Notes: generated by a model not told the origin, from the letters alone. Shown: positions 31,846-42,365, counted from the stretch's first letter. The stretch: 64,000 bases of DNA from Gari tellinella (GCA_922989275.2 OV277870.1:34964356-35028355); one strand, 5' to 3'. Numbers and translations: made by a program.

Positions 31846-32784
31846 GGGTGTATCAATGTCATGACTTTGGGAAATTTTCAAAGTATATGAAAACACTCTA
31901 TGATGGTTTTGTATTGAAGAGCTATTTAAGATGAATGAAAAAATAGAAAAAGTGTACATTTTGGTGAACAACAGTTGGCTCTACGGCCATGTAAAATTTA
32001 CCCCACCCACTTCCTCCTATTTTGTCCTTTTCAAACAGCCTGCTTCAATAAAATCCATTTTAAATGAAAACAAATATGATAATTTGGTTTTGTGTTATTT
32101 ATTTCCTATTTATGGTAGTATTTCTTCATACAAAAACTAATTTAAGAAACAAATGGCACCAAATGTGAAATTTATAAAGCTCTAAATAGCATCGATATTG
32201 TACTTTTTAGTAAATTTTGTAAGGGGAGATAACTCTTTTTACTTTAATAACTCAACATTTTCAACACTGACCTTTCAATTTCTTTTCATATTTTGAACTG
32301 CCTTAGCATGGGCTTTCATCTGGTAGAATATAAAAAAAGTTAAATACTAGAACTATTTCATTTTCAAACTTTTTTAATTTTTTTCATAAAATAAAAAATC
32401 TAATAAAATCATGCCCTTTACAAAGCATATTTTTGATATTCAATGATCCATATTGTTCAAACCTGGTGCCTGCTTTGTCTAAATTTGGTTTCTATATGTG
32501 AAAATACCACCATAGACATGAAATAAATAATGAAAACCCAAATTATCATGTTTGTTTTGTTTTGAAATAAATTTTACTGAAGCTTGTACTCTGAATGGGT
32601 AAAATTTGAAAAAAACGTCCAAATTTGACATACCTTTTTCAAATCGCTGTAGCTCAAAAAAAAGGACACCACCATATATGTTTTTTTTCATTTTTTTATT
32701 CATCATAAACAGCTCTTCCAAAAAAACAATGTTAGAAAAAAAGTTTAATACTTTTAAACATTGGCTTATGACATTGATGCACCC
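31846..32784 (+). mobile_element. Element E copy 3 (939 bp, TTAA)
   Basis: TTAA at 31842-31845 and 32785-32788. The right part differs from copies 1 and 2 by scattered substitutions and short indels (ACTCAACATTTTC, GGATCCATATTG, TAGACATGAAATAAAT). Right TIR ATGACATTGATGCACCC. Confidence 0.85.
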
Positions 32785-32839
32785 TTAAACGGATATACAA
32801 TTTAAGAATACGGTGTTAAAAGTACGATGGCATATGCTA

Positions 32840-33202
32840 CAGTGCTCCCTCCCTACAACGGCCCTCCGAACAACGACCCTCACTCAAACGACCCTTGTCG
32901 CTGTTCCCCAAATAAGACATTTATGTCTAACGCTTACACTGCTGCAATATCGCCTGCTTAAACTTGTTGTCGTCTGTTTTTACTTACACTTACGTATTGG
33001 ACATTATGACAGAAGAAACATAAAGACGAGTGACACACAGTTTGAACCCAGACCAGAAGCCGCGTCACTCGGCGTCTGATCTGGGTTTTAGCTGTTTGCA
33101 AATGTACCCTTAGGGTATTTGTTTCCCTCCCTATAAAAATTCACTCAGAACAACAAACAAATATTGTCTCCCATTGCGTGTTGTTGTAGAGAGGAAGCAC
33201 TG
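32840..33202 (+). mobile_element. MITE-B, full length, 363 bp
   Basis: TACAGTGCTCCCTCCCTACA at the left, GTAGAGAGGAAGCACTGTA at the right. Order: ACAACGGCCCTCCGAACAAC, AATAAGACATTTATGTCTAA, GCAATATCGCCTGC, GACAGAAGAAACATAAAG, hairpin around AGAAGCCGCGTCACTCGGCG, ATTGCGTGTTGTTG. TA target, so Tc1/mariner-like ends are likely. Confidence 0.83.
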
Positions 33203-33337
33203 TAGTACTGAAGAGAAAACGATGTCTTTCCAACAATAAACGCATAAATACTAAAAAATGACCAGTTGTAGGGTTTCATTTTCTACATTTTATTGTATTC
33301 CGTTTGTGACAACTTGGTTGAACGGGAAAGAATGTAC
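33203..33337 (+). mobile_element. MITE-A remnant without core
   Basis: GTACTGAAGAGAAAACGATG, AATAAACGCATAAATACTAA, then directly GTTTCATTTTCTACATTTTA and GAACGGGAAAGAATG. The hairpin is deleted. Confidence 0.5.
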
Positions 33338-33408
33338 AATGCTCTCTCTTTACAACATATATAATAGTGTATATGTTGTTCAGAGGGAGTTGTGATAGAG
33401 AGGGAATA
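33338..33408 (-). mobile_element. MITE-B terminal remnant
   Basis: TACAATGCTCTCTCTTTACA, then TGTTGTTCAGAGGGAGTTG and GATAGAGAGGGAATAAC: only the terminal sub-hairpin remains. Confidence 0.5.
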
Positions 33409-33439
33409 ACGTTTAACGCGGCGTCTGACCTTTTTAAAA

Positions 33440-33531
33440 ACCCATTTTAGAAAATTAAAGTAAAACAAACAATACGGGACAACTTTCATCTTCATGAGAG
33501 CTTTCAGTGTTTGCAAAGTATACATACCGGT
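33440..33531 (+). repeat. Duplicated host segment with empty MITE-A site
   Basis: GACAACTTTCATCTTCAT, CTTTCAGTGTTTGCAAA and TATACATACCGG match 35603-35693 plus 35940-35947. Here the TA (33525-33526) is empty; in the other copy a MITE-A occupies it. Confidence 0.8.
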
Positions 33532-33532
33532 A

Positions 33533-33835
33533 CAGTGCTCTCTCTCTCTCTACAACAACATCCTATGGGACACAAAGATTGTTTTTGTTGTTAGGAGGGA
33601 GTTGTTATAGGGAGGGACAATTAACACCCTTAGAGTACATTTGCAAAAAGTTTGAACCCGGTTCAGAACGCCGCTTAACGCGGCGTCTGATCTGGCCTCA
33701 AACTATTTGTCACTTGTCTTTATGTTTGTAAAAGTGTCTTATACGTACATTTGAGACAAAACAGCCGACGACAATTTTAAGTAGACGATTTTGCAACAGT
33801 GAAAGCGTTAGACATAATTGTCTCGCTTTTTGACC
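33533..33835 (-). mobile_element. MITE-B, one end missing
   Basis: CAGTGCTCTCTCTCTCTC at the left, hairpin GAACGCCGCTTAACGCGGCG, CGACGACAATTTTAAG and GACATAATTGTCTCG. The far terminus is lost. Confidence 0.68.
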
Positions 33836-34084
33836 AGCTTTGTTAAAATGATGGAATTCATGTTCAGAGCCATCCGAGTCCGTTTCATTTTCTATTTTTT
33901 CATCTTGGATAATTGTTAAAACGTGATTGACAAAAGTTTATTAATACGACTGTTTTAGACAGACGGTTAATTTATAGTATCTTTAAATAACACTTAGAAT
34001 ATTTACTGAACTGAAAGTAAGTACTAATTGGGAAATAAATATTAACGTCATAAAACTACATGACTGTTTGTCATACATGTACAT

Positions 34085-34838
34085 GTAGTTAGCTCTCCTG
34101 AGAAAGAATAAGGTCGAACTTTTGTGATGATCACTGGTCAGGCGTCCGTCGTCCGTCGTTTGTCGTCAACAACTGCAGGGTTTACGCTCCAGACATTTAA
34201 GTGAATGTTTGTGCTGATGATATTTCGGTCTAGATATGTCATGGTTGGTGTGGGGTCAAACGGCAGAGCACTAGGTCAAGTCTTGGCATGGCCTAGTTTA
34301 CATCCGAGAGATGAAATATTTTATCTCAATTTGTTTCACACTTGGTCGAAATATGTTTGCCTAGATCATATATCGGCCAAGTTTGATTATGGTAGGGGTT
34401 GTGTCAAAACGTAGCTCATTAGCTCAAATCTTAGTAAAATCTTGTCATCATTCAGGTGTCAGCATTTTTGCTGAATATCTTTCAAACATGATCAGTTTTT
34501 TTGGTCAAAATATCATCGTTGTTGGACTAAATAAGTAGGATATTTGATCAAATCTTACCAAATTATTGTTTACACTCTAGGGGTCAGTTTCTTTGCTCAA
34601 GTCGTTTCTCATACTTGGACAGATTGTTGTGTTGATGAAGTATCAGTGAAGTTTTATCACTGACTAGGTGGAATCAACATGTAAAATCTTACTCAGATCG
34701 TGCTAAAACCGTGTTTACAGTAGAGAAGCCACATTTACATCCGATTTTAGAGAATATTGGTGTTATTGTCTTGATAACAAAATTTGGTTGAACATTTCTG
34801 GTGAGCGATTTAAGGCCATCATGATCGTCTTGTTTAAT
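34085..34838 (+). repeat. Long dispersed repeat with CCGTCGTCCGTCGTTTGTCG
   Basis: Starts TTAGCTCTCCTGAGAAAG and a GTCCGTCGTCCGTCGTTTG stretch; ends GGTGAGCGATTTAAGGCCAT and GATCGTCTTGTTTA. Between them are diverged internal repeats of the type TGATTATGGTAGGGGTTGTG / CATACTTGGACAGATTG / GTCAAATCTT. The start and end words are ones I associate with a repeat common in molluscs (from memory). Frames inside it are not genes. Confidence 0.55.
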
Positions 34839-35084
34839 AGTAACGTGGCTATTTATTGTAACGTAGTTTCAATGTCATGTTGTTGACTAAACTCGACCAA
34901 TGAGAAACGACCAAAGACAATAATGACATTTCATTCTGATTTAGGTCCATATAATGCATAGTCATGCCTATCAAATAAGTGAGTTATATACATTAGATAA
35001 AACAAATGAATAATTATCAAAAATACATGTAGGTGATTAGGAAAACCGTACTGTTTATTACCACTGTTCTGTAAAATCTTAACC

Positions 35085-35290
35085 GTTTTACTGCCTTACC
35101 GCGTTTACAATATTGTAATTTACAAACAGTTTGGAGTCTGATCAGAATCTAAACTGTTTGAAACTCCATTAAAAATTAATTCTTAGTCAAAATACCTAAA
35201 AAATACTTTTGAGAAATAAAAGCAGACGACAGTTGTTTTAGATTAATGACGACAGTTGTTAAATATTAATGACGTCATTGCAATACGATA
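35085..35290 (+). mobile_element. MITE-C with hairpin apex deleted
   Basis: CCGTTTTACTGCCTTACC at the left. The core reads TTTGGAGTCTGATCAGAATC, so the GACGCCG stem is absent. AAAGCAGACGACAGTTG and ATTAATGACGTCATTGC follow, with a short GACGACAGTTGTT duplication. Right end decayed. Confidence 0.65.
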
Positions 35291-35367
35291 GTTTGTAAAA
35301 GAATAGAGAACAAAATGACAAACAATCTGTGTAGTACATTCTACGCTGAAAATTACACTAAAAAGTT

Positions 35368-35548
35368 CAGAGCTCCAGATAAGGGGAGCATTTCATAAAC
35401 TGAACTCCTTTTTTTAATATTAAAACATATGGTGTCACTACTATTAAGAATCGTCTCTTCCAGAGTAGTAACACCATAGGGTTTGGTGCTGAAATGAGTG
35501 AGAGAGTGTTAGATTTGTGCAGTTTACTCCCATTTAACTGGAGCCATG
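35368..35548. mobile_element. MITE-Q copy
   Basis: CAGAGCTCCAGATAAGGG at the left, TTTAACTGGAGCCATG at the right; the middle stem is GGTGTCACTACT...AGTAGTAACACC and GGTGCTGAAATGAGTGAG. Confidence 0.6.
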
Positions 35549-35693
35549 CAAACTATTCTTCCATTTAGGAATTATCAGTTTGTGTAAATTTTATGGAATT
35601 TTTTAAAATTATTTCAGAAAATTAATGTAAAGCAAACAATTAAGGACAACTTTCATCTTCATTAAAACTTTCAGTGTTTGCAAATTATACATA

Positions 35694-35939
35694 CAGTGGA
35701 GAATGTGTTATTCTTTCCCAATAAACGCGTTTACGCTAAAACTATTATTTCCAATACAAACAGTTTGGGGCCAGATCAGACGCCGGGTAACCCGGCGTCT
35801 GATCAGGCTCCAAACTGTTTGCCACCAAGATAAACATGAATTATCAGATTTGTCCAAAAGTTGTTCTTTTCTACGTTTTAGCGCTTTGCGTTTGCGTACG
35901 TTTACGTTTAAACGGGAAAGCATAACAGATTCTCCACTG
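35694..35939 (+). mobile_element. MITE-A, full length, in a duplicated segment (filled site)
   Basis: TA 35692-35693 and 35940-35941. The flanks continue as CCGGTGCAGTGCTCCC, exactly the sequence following the empty TA at 33525. Right subterminal reads GTACGTTTACG. Confidence 0.88.
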
Positions 35940-35947
35940 TACCGGTG

Positions 35948-36050
35948 CAGTGCTCCCTCTCTATAACAACACCCTATGGGAGACAATTATTGCTTGTGTT
36001 GTTCGGATGGAGTTGTTATAGGGAGGGAAAATTAATACCTTTAGAGTTTT
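35948..36050 (-). mobile_element. MITE-B terminal part
   Basis: CAGTGCTCCCTCTCTATAAC to ACCTTTAGAGTTT; homologous to 33533-33640, then breaks off. Confidence 0.65.
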
Positions 36051-36194
36051 TTTTCCAATTCCGTGTATAGAGGTACACATCGTGTAAGTTTCATGCAAAC
36101 CGGTGAATATGCGTGCCGCCACCTGGTTGATGGTTACAGAGAATTGCCTATAATATCTTAACGCTTCTCCTTATATCCTCGTATATTGGCGGTT

Positions 36195-36250
36195 TTTGAA
36201 AACAGTGTAAACCAGGAAAGACGTTCCAGGATATTATACACTGTTTCCTT
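36195..36250. repeat. Family I-type core remnant
   Basis: GAAAACAGTGTAAACCAGG and GATATTATACACTGTTTCC mirror each other around GACGTTCC. Confidence 0.4.
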
Positions 36251-36379
36251 TGAATATCTGTAAGTCGTGAGTCTGCATTATTGACCGGTGGAACACATTA
36301 TATTTTTCATTATCCAGTGTAATATATTAGATGATAGATGTTGTAAATCATTTATATGAATATTCAGCGGAAGAGGATA

Positions 36380-36746
36380 CTGTGCTCCCTCTCTATAACA
36401 GCACCAAATAGTAGACAAATACTATGTGTGTTGTTCGGAGGGAGTTGTTACAGGTAGGTAAAATTAAAACCTTTAGAGTACATTTGGAAATAGTTTGAAC
36501 CAATACCATACACCGCATAACGCGGTTTCTAATATGAATTCAAACTGTTTGTCACTCGTATTTATGTTTCTTCTGTCAAAATGACCAACACGTAACTTTG
36601 ATAAAAAAAAAGCAGACAACAGTTTTAAGCAGACGCTATTGCAGCAGCGAAAATTTAAGACAGAATTGCTTTGTTTTGGGAACAGTGGCAAACGTTGTTG
36701 AAAGGATGGAACAGTTGTTGGGGGCCGTTGTCAAGAGGGAGCACTG
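36380..36746 (-). mobile_element. MITE-B, full length, 367 bp
   Basis: CTGTGCTCCCTCTCTATAAC at the left and TCAAGAGGGAGCACTG at the right, TA on both sides. The hairpin is strongly degraded (ATACACCGCATAACGCGGTT). Confidence 0.8.
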
Positions 36747-36758
36747 TATACGGTATTA

Positions 36759-37004
36759 CAGTGGAGAATGTGTTATTCTTTCCCAATAAACGCGTTTACG
36801 CTAAAACTATTATTTACAGTGCAAACAGTTTGGAGCCAGATCAGACGCCGGGTAACCCGGCGTCTGATCAGGCTCCAAACTGTTTGCCACCAAGATAAAT
36901 AAGAATTATCAGAATTGTCCAAAAGTTGTTCTTTTCTACGTTTTAGTGTTTTGCGTTTGCGTACGTTTGCGTTTAAACGGGAAAGAATAACAGATTCTCC
37001 ACTG
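36759..37004 (+). mobile_element. MITE-A, full length, 246 bp
   Basis: TA 36757-36758 and 37005-37006; 13 bp downstream of the MITE-B right end. All family blocks intact. Confidence 0.87.
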
Positions 37005-37435
37005 TAAACATATAGGTATTTCGATGGTAAAGGGGTCAAAGCAAGCGATACATGTTGCTGTGAAAGTGTACGGCCGTACTTTAAGTTCCATAACTGGAGT
37101 GATACTTTCATTAGGAGTATGATACCATTAACTGTACCAGACAATTAGCTATATAGTTTGTTATTTAGGTTTCAGGAATGACATTTAAATCTAATACTTC
37201 CCTAGGGGAAGCACTGCGCCGTTTAATCTTCAGTACGCCTGTTTGGGGTGACTGGTGAAAACAGAGGGTGACCTACATGAGTCGTTTAGTTACTCGATTT
37301 CGGGTCAAATTTGTTTGACATTCTTTTGATACAGAGGAGACAATGCTATTAATAAACGAGTTGGTCAAGATCGGACTCCGGATAACTAACCTGGCGACAA
37401 CTCAGGCTCCAAACAGCATACCACTCGGGTAGAAA
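37005..37435. other. Spacer with a MITE-A trace
   Basis: AATAAACGAGTTGG, GGATAACTAACCTGGCGAC and CAGGCTCCAAACAGC at 37348-37425 are a heavily decayed MITE-A. Otherwise nothing is recognised. Confidence 0.35.
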
Positions 37436-37670
37436 CGTGTCTTTACCTGATAGCCTATTTCTAGTACTTAAGATAGGTTACTACTTAAAGCAGGTTGAAA
37501 GTAAAGCAGAATGCGCTGCTTTACTTTCAGCCTACTTTAAGCTATCATGTGCTATGATATAGAAAATATTCCCTATAATACATATTCATTACTGATTAAA
37601 TTGGAACTATTGTCTTCAGCGGATGAATAAATCATACCCGCTAAAAGGCGCATCTATTGGGGAAAGGGTT
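37436..37670 (+). mobile_element. MITE-D, left end decayed
   Basis: GATAGCCTATTTCTAGTAC, AAGCAGGTTGAAAGTAAAGC, stem shortened to AGAATGCGCTGCTTTAC (apex lost), TTCAGCCTACTTTAAGC, and right end TGGGGAAAGGG with TTAA. Confidence 0.72.
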
Positions 37671-37840
37671 AAAACGCTGCCATTGTATATTATATTATGT
37701 AATTACATTGCATTTGCTTTCCATTTCGTTCAAACGGAATCGAATGTCTTCACTTTAGTTGCTAGAAAAAATTCGCCAAAGCATTAACCGTAGTTACATG
37801 TAGCTGAAGGCAATAAAAGGCAAGTGATGGCTTGCTTTAA

Positions 37841-38044
37841 CCCTATGCCTGCTGGTCGCGACTTTAATGATTTTGGAAAACAGTTTAGATCCAGATCAGA
37901 CGCCGCGTAACGCGGCGTCTGATCAGGATCCAACCTGTTTGACACTCGTTTTTGGTTTATTTACTTAAATCATGTACACATATAAGGTTAACAAACTTTG
38001 CAGACGACAATTTCGAAGCAGACGACATCACCGCAGGATAAGGG
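37841..38044 (+). mobile_element. MITE-C, TTAA flanks, 204 bp
   Basis: TTAA 37837-37840 and 38045-38048. CCCTATGCCTGCTGG at the left and GCAGGATAAGGG at the right: a TIR variant. Hairpin GATCAGACGCCGCGTAACGC intact; TTGCAGACGACAATTTCG and GAAGCAGACGAC follow. Confidence 0.82.
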
Positions 38045-38480
38045 TTAAAAAGTCACCTGTCGTTAACACCAAGACGTAACGTCAAAACCCATGCCCCCTT
38101 TGAAATATACTAACATGCTCGTTCAGTTTGCCTTTCAAAGCATGTAAAGATTTATAACAATACTGGTGTTGTAAATCAAAATGAACGTCTAAGATTGTTG
38201 AATGTCTTGGTGCATTCATATTTTAGAAATATACAAAAGGCGATTAATTAAGGTATAATTAACACAATTTAGTGGTCGTCATAGACAGGTTTTACTGTAG
38301 TTTAATGAACGTCATGTGTCCTTGACAAGTTATCATTACTGTTTAACAACACGATAACCCTCATCATGCTACAATATAGAAAATGAATATTTCATGAAGT
38401 GTACCTGACTAATATTCAAAACAGTATGAATACAGATCAGGCGGTGAGTAATTCGGCCTCAAATCCGGATCCAAACTGTC
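38045..38480. other. Spacer; weak core-hairpin trace at the end
   Basis: AACAGTATGAATACAGATCA and CCGGATCCAAACTGTCA at 38418-38485 recall a MITE-B/C core. The rest is AT-rich and unrecognised. Confidence 0.35.
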
Positions 38481-38619
38481 ATTTGTCAAAAACAAATTTA
38501 CTAGGTATTTCGGAAACTGCAAGTTTGATTCTAATTAAATACGACCAGGATACCAATGATTTAAAATGTCATCAAACTTCTCTTTTTGTTAGGCCCTTTA
38601 GTAAAATCATGAAACTCGC

Positions 38620-38700
38620 TCTGTATATCTCTCTATCTCTCTCTCTGTACGCTCGTCTCCCTGTCTGTCACTCTCACTCTCACTCTGTCTCTCTCTGTCT
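38620..38700. repeat. (CT)n/(CTGT)n low-complexity tract
   Basis: CTCTCTATCTCTCTCTCTG and CACTCTCACTCTCACTCTG. Accounts for the open frames on both strands here. Confidence 0.85.
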
Positions 38701-38904
38701 TTCTCGTCACAACATGTCTCTTCTCGTCTCGTAAATGTGTAGTAAAGAATGGTAAATCTCATTGAAGTAATAACACATTGGGAATACATTTATACCTTCG
38801 CAATACTTTAAGGTACATGTACCATCCACATTTAATACATGTTACAAAATTGGGCCTTCCATAAAAAAATCGTCATCAACTTGATTGAGATTTCTCTTTG
38901 GAAA

Positions 38905-39136
38905 CAGGTGCCCGTTTCGTTAAAATTCGTACCACAAATGTTTTCGTAAAACAAAACTTTAAAATACATTTTATTTCCGATTCCTTTATCTAATCCTGTC
39001 ATGTGACATCTCTTTGGAATCGTCTTTTCAAGACAATTCCAAAGAGTTGTCACAAGAATGGATTAGATGGAGAAATAAATAATAAAAACTTTTATAATCT
39101 GACTTACGACAACATGTTTTATAAAACGGGCCCCAG
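38905..39136. mobile_element. MITE-X copy 1 (CAGG...CCCCAG ends)
   Basis: CAGGTGCCCGTTTCGTTAAA and its mirror TTTTATAAAACGGGCCCCAG; central stem TCTTTGGAATCGTC/GACAATTCCAAAGA inside TGTGACA...TGTCACA. Possibly hAT-like. Confidence 0.65.
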
Positions 39137-39186
39137 AGGGTATTCTAGGGGTATTCGTGTTTGTACTTTTGCTATCGTTCGTTAAC

Positions 39187-39340
39187 TCCTTCATTGCCTT
39201 ACCCCGAGTACAATGGTTATTTGCAGAAAGTTTGGATCCTGATCTGACGCCGCATAACACACTCATTTCAATATTTCTGAATATAAATCAGGCGACAATT
39301 GTTTACATGTAATGCAGATGACGTCATGGCATTTAATTAG
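39187..39340 (+). mobile_element. MITE-C with right arm of hairpin deleted
   Basis: TTAACTCCTTCATTGCC, AGTTTGGATCCTGATCTGAC, then directly ACACACTCATTTCAATATTT and GATGACGTCATGGCA. The right TIR is decayed. Confidence 0.6.
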
Positions 39341-39633
39341 TTTATCGATTATCAAGATAGGAATGCTCGATCTTCGGCAGTTTTTGTCTAGTTCGATTTT
39401 GACTTATTCAGTCAGCATACTTAAGGATTTATTCTACTGTTCATGTATTGACATATACGCATAAAACCCTTCCTAAATCGGCTATACATGCAACGGAAAT
39501 GGGTGATTGGAAATCTCCTCTATATGAGACAACAGGCAAATTTGATTTCCTTCCATTGAATCATTGAGTTTAGATTTTGTCTGAATGAACGTCTCTGAAC
39601 TTGTTTTCTAACCATCTGCAGTAGATGTATATA

Positions 39634-39885
39634 CAGTGCTTCCTCTCTACAACAGCACCCACTGGGAGACACAGCTTGTGTGTGTTGTTCGGAGGGAGTT
39701 GTTATAGGGAGGTTAAATCAATAACCTAAGAATGCTATATATGACTTGGCTTACAATTGCAAACAATTTGAACACAGATCAAGTTGTAACGGCCCAGTAT
39801 CGCTCTCTTGTATGGAGAACAGCGGCAAGTATTTTTGTTAAGAGGGAATCGTTGTTCGAAGGGTCGTTGTAGGGAGGGAGTTCTG
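39634..39885 (-). mobile_element. MITE-B deletion form, 252 bp
   Basis: CAGTGCTTCCTCTCTACAAC and GTAGGGAGGGAGTTCTG at the ends with TA. The middle is shortened: AACACAGATCAAGTTGTAAC replaces the hairpin. Confidence 0.75.
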
Positions 39886-39984
39886 TACAGTAGCCCGGTA
39901 GTTAAGACAAATTGTGATTCTTTAACACTTTCAGTTCCATTGTGACGTCATAACCCGTGTTACGAATTTTACAACTCTTGCTAT

Positions 39985-40122
39985 TCATTTTAATCTGAGT
40001 GGCAAACAGTTTGGAGCCTGATCAAACGCCGGGTTACCCGGCGTCTGATCTGGCTCCAAACTGTTTACAATAGTTTAAGCGTTAACGAGTTATTGTTAAA
40101 GAATAACGTCTTCTCCAATGTA
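39985..40122 (-). mobile_element. MITE-A right part
   Basis: GAGTGGCAAACAGTTTGGAG, intact hairpin (CAAACGCCGGGTTACCCGG), TTTAAGCGTTAACGAG and AAAGAATAACGTCTTCTCCA. The other end is lost. Confidence 0.65.
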
Positions 40123-40343
40123 TTAACTGTATTTTTTTTTTTGAAGTTTCGAACTTTGATCTGGCTCAGACTGTTGGCATTGGAGGAAAGGTGTTTAGCG
40201 TTAATTGACAAAACGTGTTCACCATAGGACGTCTCGGTCACTGAGTTCTTCTTTCTTAATTTATGTTCTTGAAGTGTTATCTGCGTACATTTCAAATCAA
40301 TATTATTTTTGAATATATCTACTTATGTATTTGTTGATACATG

Positions 40344-40552
40344 CAGTAGAGAAAACGTGACTGTTTCCTAATAAACACTTTTATGCTAAAACCATTATTT
40401 CCATTGCAAACAGTATGGAGCCAGATCAGACGCCGGGTATCCCGGCGTAGATCAGGCTCTAAACTGTTTGCCACTCAGATTTAAATAAATAGTTAGAACG
40501 TTCAACAAGTTTTCGTTTCGTTTAACGGGGGAGAATAACGTTTTCTCCACTG
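40344..40552 (+). mobile_element. MITE-A deletion form, 209 bp
   Basis: CAGTAGAGAAAACGTG at the left and CGTTTTCTCCACTG at the right. Hairpin arm CGGGTATCCCGGCG with GTCTG lost on the right arm; the segment before the right TIR is shortened. Confidence 0.72.
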
Positions 40553-41241
40553 TATACAGTAATTCTTACTATAAAAGCCACCTCCAAAAATCTACGTTTT
40601 CGGCTCTTTAACCCTCAACCCCATATAATACGATCATATTACGACAGTTTTAAAGTAAGGAATAATGATCCTTAAGGACCAAAACTACTTTAACTGCATT
40701 CTTCTATAAGCTATCAACGGAAAAGATATCAGAAATGTGTTAAAGACATCACATGATCTACACCAACCCCCGTAGATAGTTTGAGTCAAAGCATGGAGAG
40801 CATGCACTAACGGCGGTAGCGTCTAGGCAAAGAATCATTCAGGCGTCTCATGTGAGGCCCGTATCTAATATTTGATAGCTTGGTTAGTAAAACCCATTGA
40901 AAAACCTATTGAGATCTATTATGTAAGGGCCTCTATTCAAAGCTCACAGATGGCTGAGCCGTTGCCTAAACAATTTTCTCATGCTATACGGTAAACTACC
41001 TGTATTTTCACACGTAGTGTGGACAATGTGTGTGTGTGGGGGGGGGTAATCCTTGAAATGGACTGGCTTGATGTCTTTAAGGGTGTCTAATTGGAGACAA
41101 CTTTCTGAAGTGTAGAAATATTTACAAGTGTTAAAAGGCGTTTTTACGGAATGAAGGTTCAAAGAAAGATACAGTATGTTTCTGTTTCACTATATGAGCC
41201 AATACCATAAAAAGGGATAATCTGCAGTCAAACCTTTATTA
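40553..41241. other. Spacer; possible MITE-D-like left end and (TG)n/(G)n
   Basis: TTTAACCCTCAACCCCATAT at 40607 resembles a TTAA element left end, with no matching right end found. A GTGTGTGTGTG run followed by nine or ten G lies at 41026-41046. No gene is seen. Confidence 0.35.
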
Positions 41242-41488
41242 CAGTGGTGAAAACGTTATTCTTTCCTAATAAACGCGTTTACGCTAAAACTATTATCTGA
41301 GTGGCAAACAGTTTGGAGCCAGATCAGACGCCGGGTAACCCGGCGTCTGATCAAGCTTCAAACTGCTTGCCACTCAGATTAACATGAATAGCCAGAATTG
41401 TTATCAAGTTAACATTTTCTACGTATTATTACAATGCGTTTGAGTTTCGTTTGCGTTTAAATGGGAAATAATCATGTCTTCTCCACTG
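41242..41488 (+). mobile_element. MITE-A, full length, 247 bp
   Basis: TA 41240-41241 and 41489-41490. The left TIR reads CAGTGGTGAA and the hairpin ends GATCAAGCTTC, so it is a slightly older copy. Confidence 0.83.
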
Positions 41489-41497
41489 TAAACCATA

Positions 41498-41715
41498 CAG
41501 TGGAGAATCTGTTATTCTTTCCCGTTTAAACGCAAACGTACGCAAACGCAAAGCACTAAAACGTAGAAAAGTACAACTTTTGGACAATTCTGATAATTCA
41601 TGTTTATCTTGGTGTCAAACAGTTTGGAGCCTGATCAGGCTCCAAACTGTTTGCACTGTAAATAATAGTTTTAGCGTAAACGCGTTTATTGGAAAAGAAT
41701 AACACATTCTCCACT
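41498..41715 (-). mobile_element. MITE-A with precise hairpin-tip deletion, 218 bp
   Basis: TA 41496-41497 and 41716-41717; only 9 bp from the previous copy, in opposite orientation. The core reads GGAGCCTGATCAGGCTCC, lacking the 28 bp GC-rich apex present in the other copies. Confidence 0.87.
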
Positions 41716-42365
41716 GTAACATAAAACTAGACACATTTGAAGTCCTTAGAACAGATAGCCGCTTAATATAGAACACATGTTATGCAGAAATCTCCTATAG
41801 GAGCTGTTTGCACTATTTTCTCCTGTTTTAAGCAGTCATCTTTATATAGAGACTCTGGCGGTATTTAATTGAGAGGTCGCTTCAAACAAGCTATACTGTA
41901 AAATATACAGCCCTACGACGTATTTATAGCCGACAATATATAACAAAACGGGATAATAAAACCACACACTGTGACATGATACAACAAACTAATTACAACA
42001 TGCTTAGGCGGAGTTATGGTAACAGCTCTAGACGTATTTGGCTCAGAAAATAAGTTTCGGTGTAAAAAAGACTTTCCTTTCTTTCGGAGACAAAACGCAC
42101 GGTTGCAGCAGTAATATTCGACACAATATGTTGAGTTATCAAAACACAATTTGAATAATAATTGTTTGCCTTTCACTCTTCGTTAAACTTGATTATAACG
42201 GGAGATTAAACAGTCAACATTCGGAAAACACTCATACAGTGAAGAAAAAAGAACAACTGAGACAGGCACCATTCCGTATATTCATACAAATAGTATGCAC
42301 TTTGTTTTATGCATGTACAAGAATTGGCTCACAGCATAGTTCAACAATAGATTCGGTCCCTCTAT
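41716..42365. other. Spacer, nothing recognised
   Basis: The minus frame 42176-41913 is open for 87 codons but has no recognisable motif. Confidence 0.3.

Noticed and set aside
29195..32784. A CRISPR-like or satellite array
   Set aside because: Units are 1325 bp and consist of a TTAA transposon plus flanking DNA; the sequence is eukaryotic and spacers are identical, not diverse.
29280..32788. Repeated small proteins of 60-93 residues in the E array
   Set aside because: The frames are carried by the inverted halves of a non-autonomous element and occur on both strands; no start context, domain or codon bias supports translation.
38399..38734. A 111-residue gene with a Ser/Leu-rich tail
   Set aside because: The tail is the translated (CT)n tract and the front covers a core-hairpin remnant.
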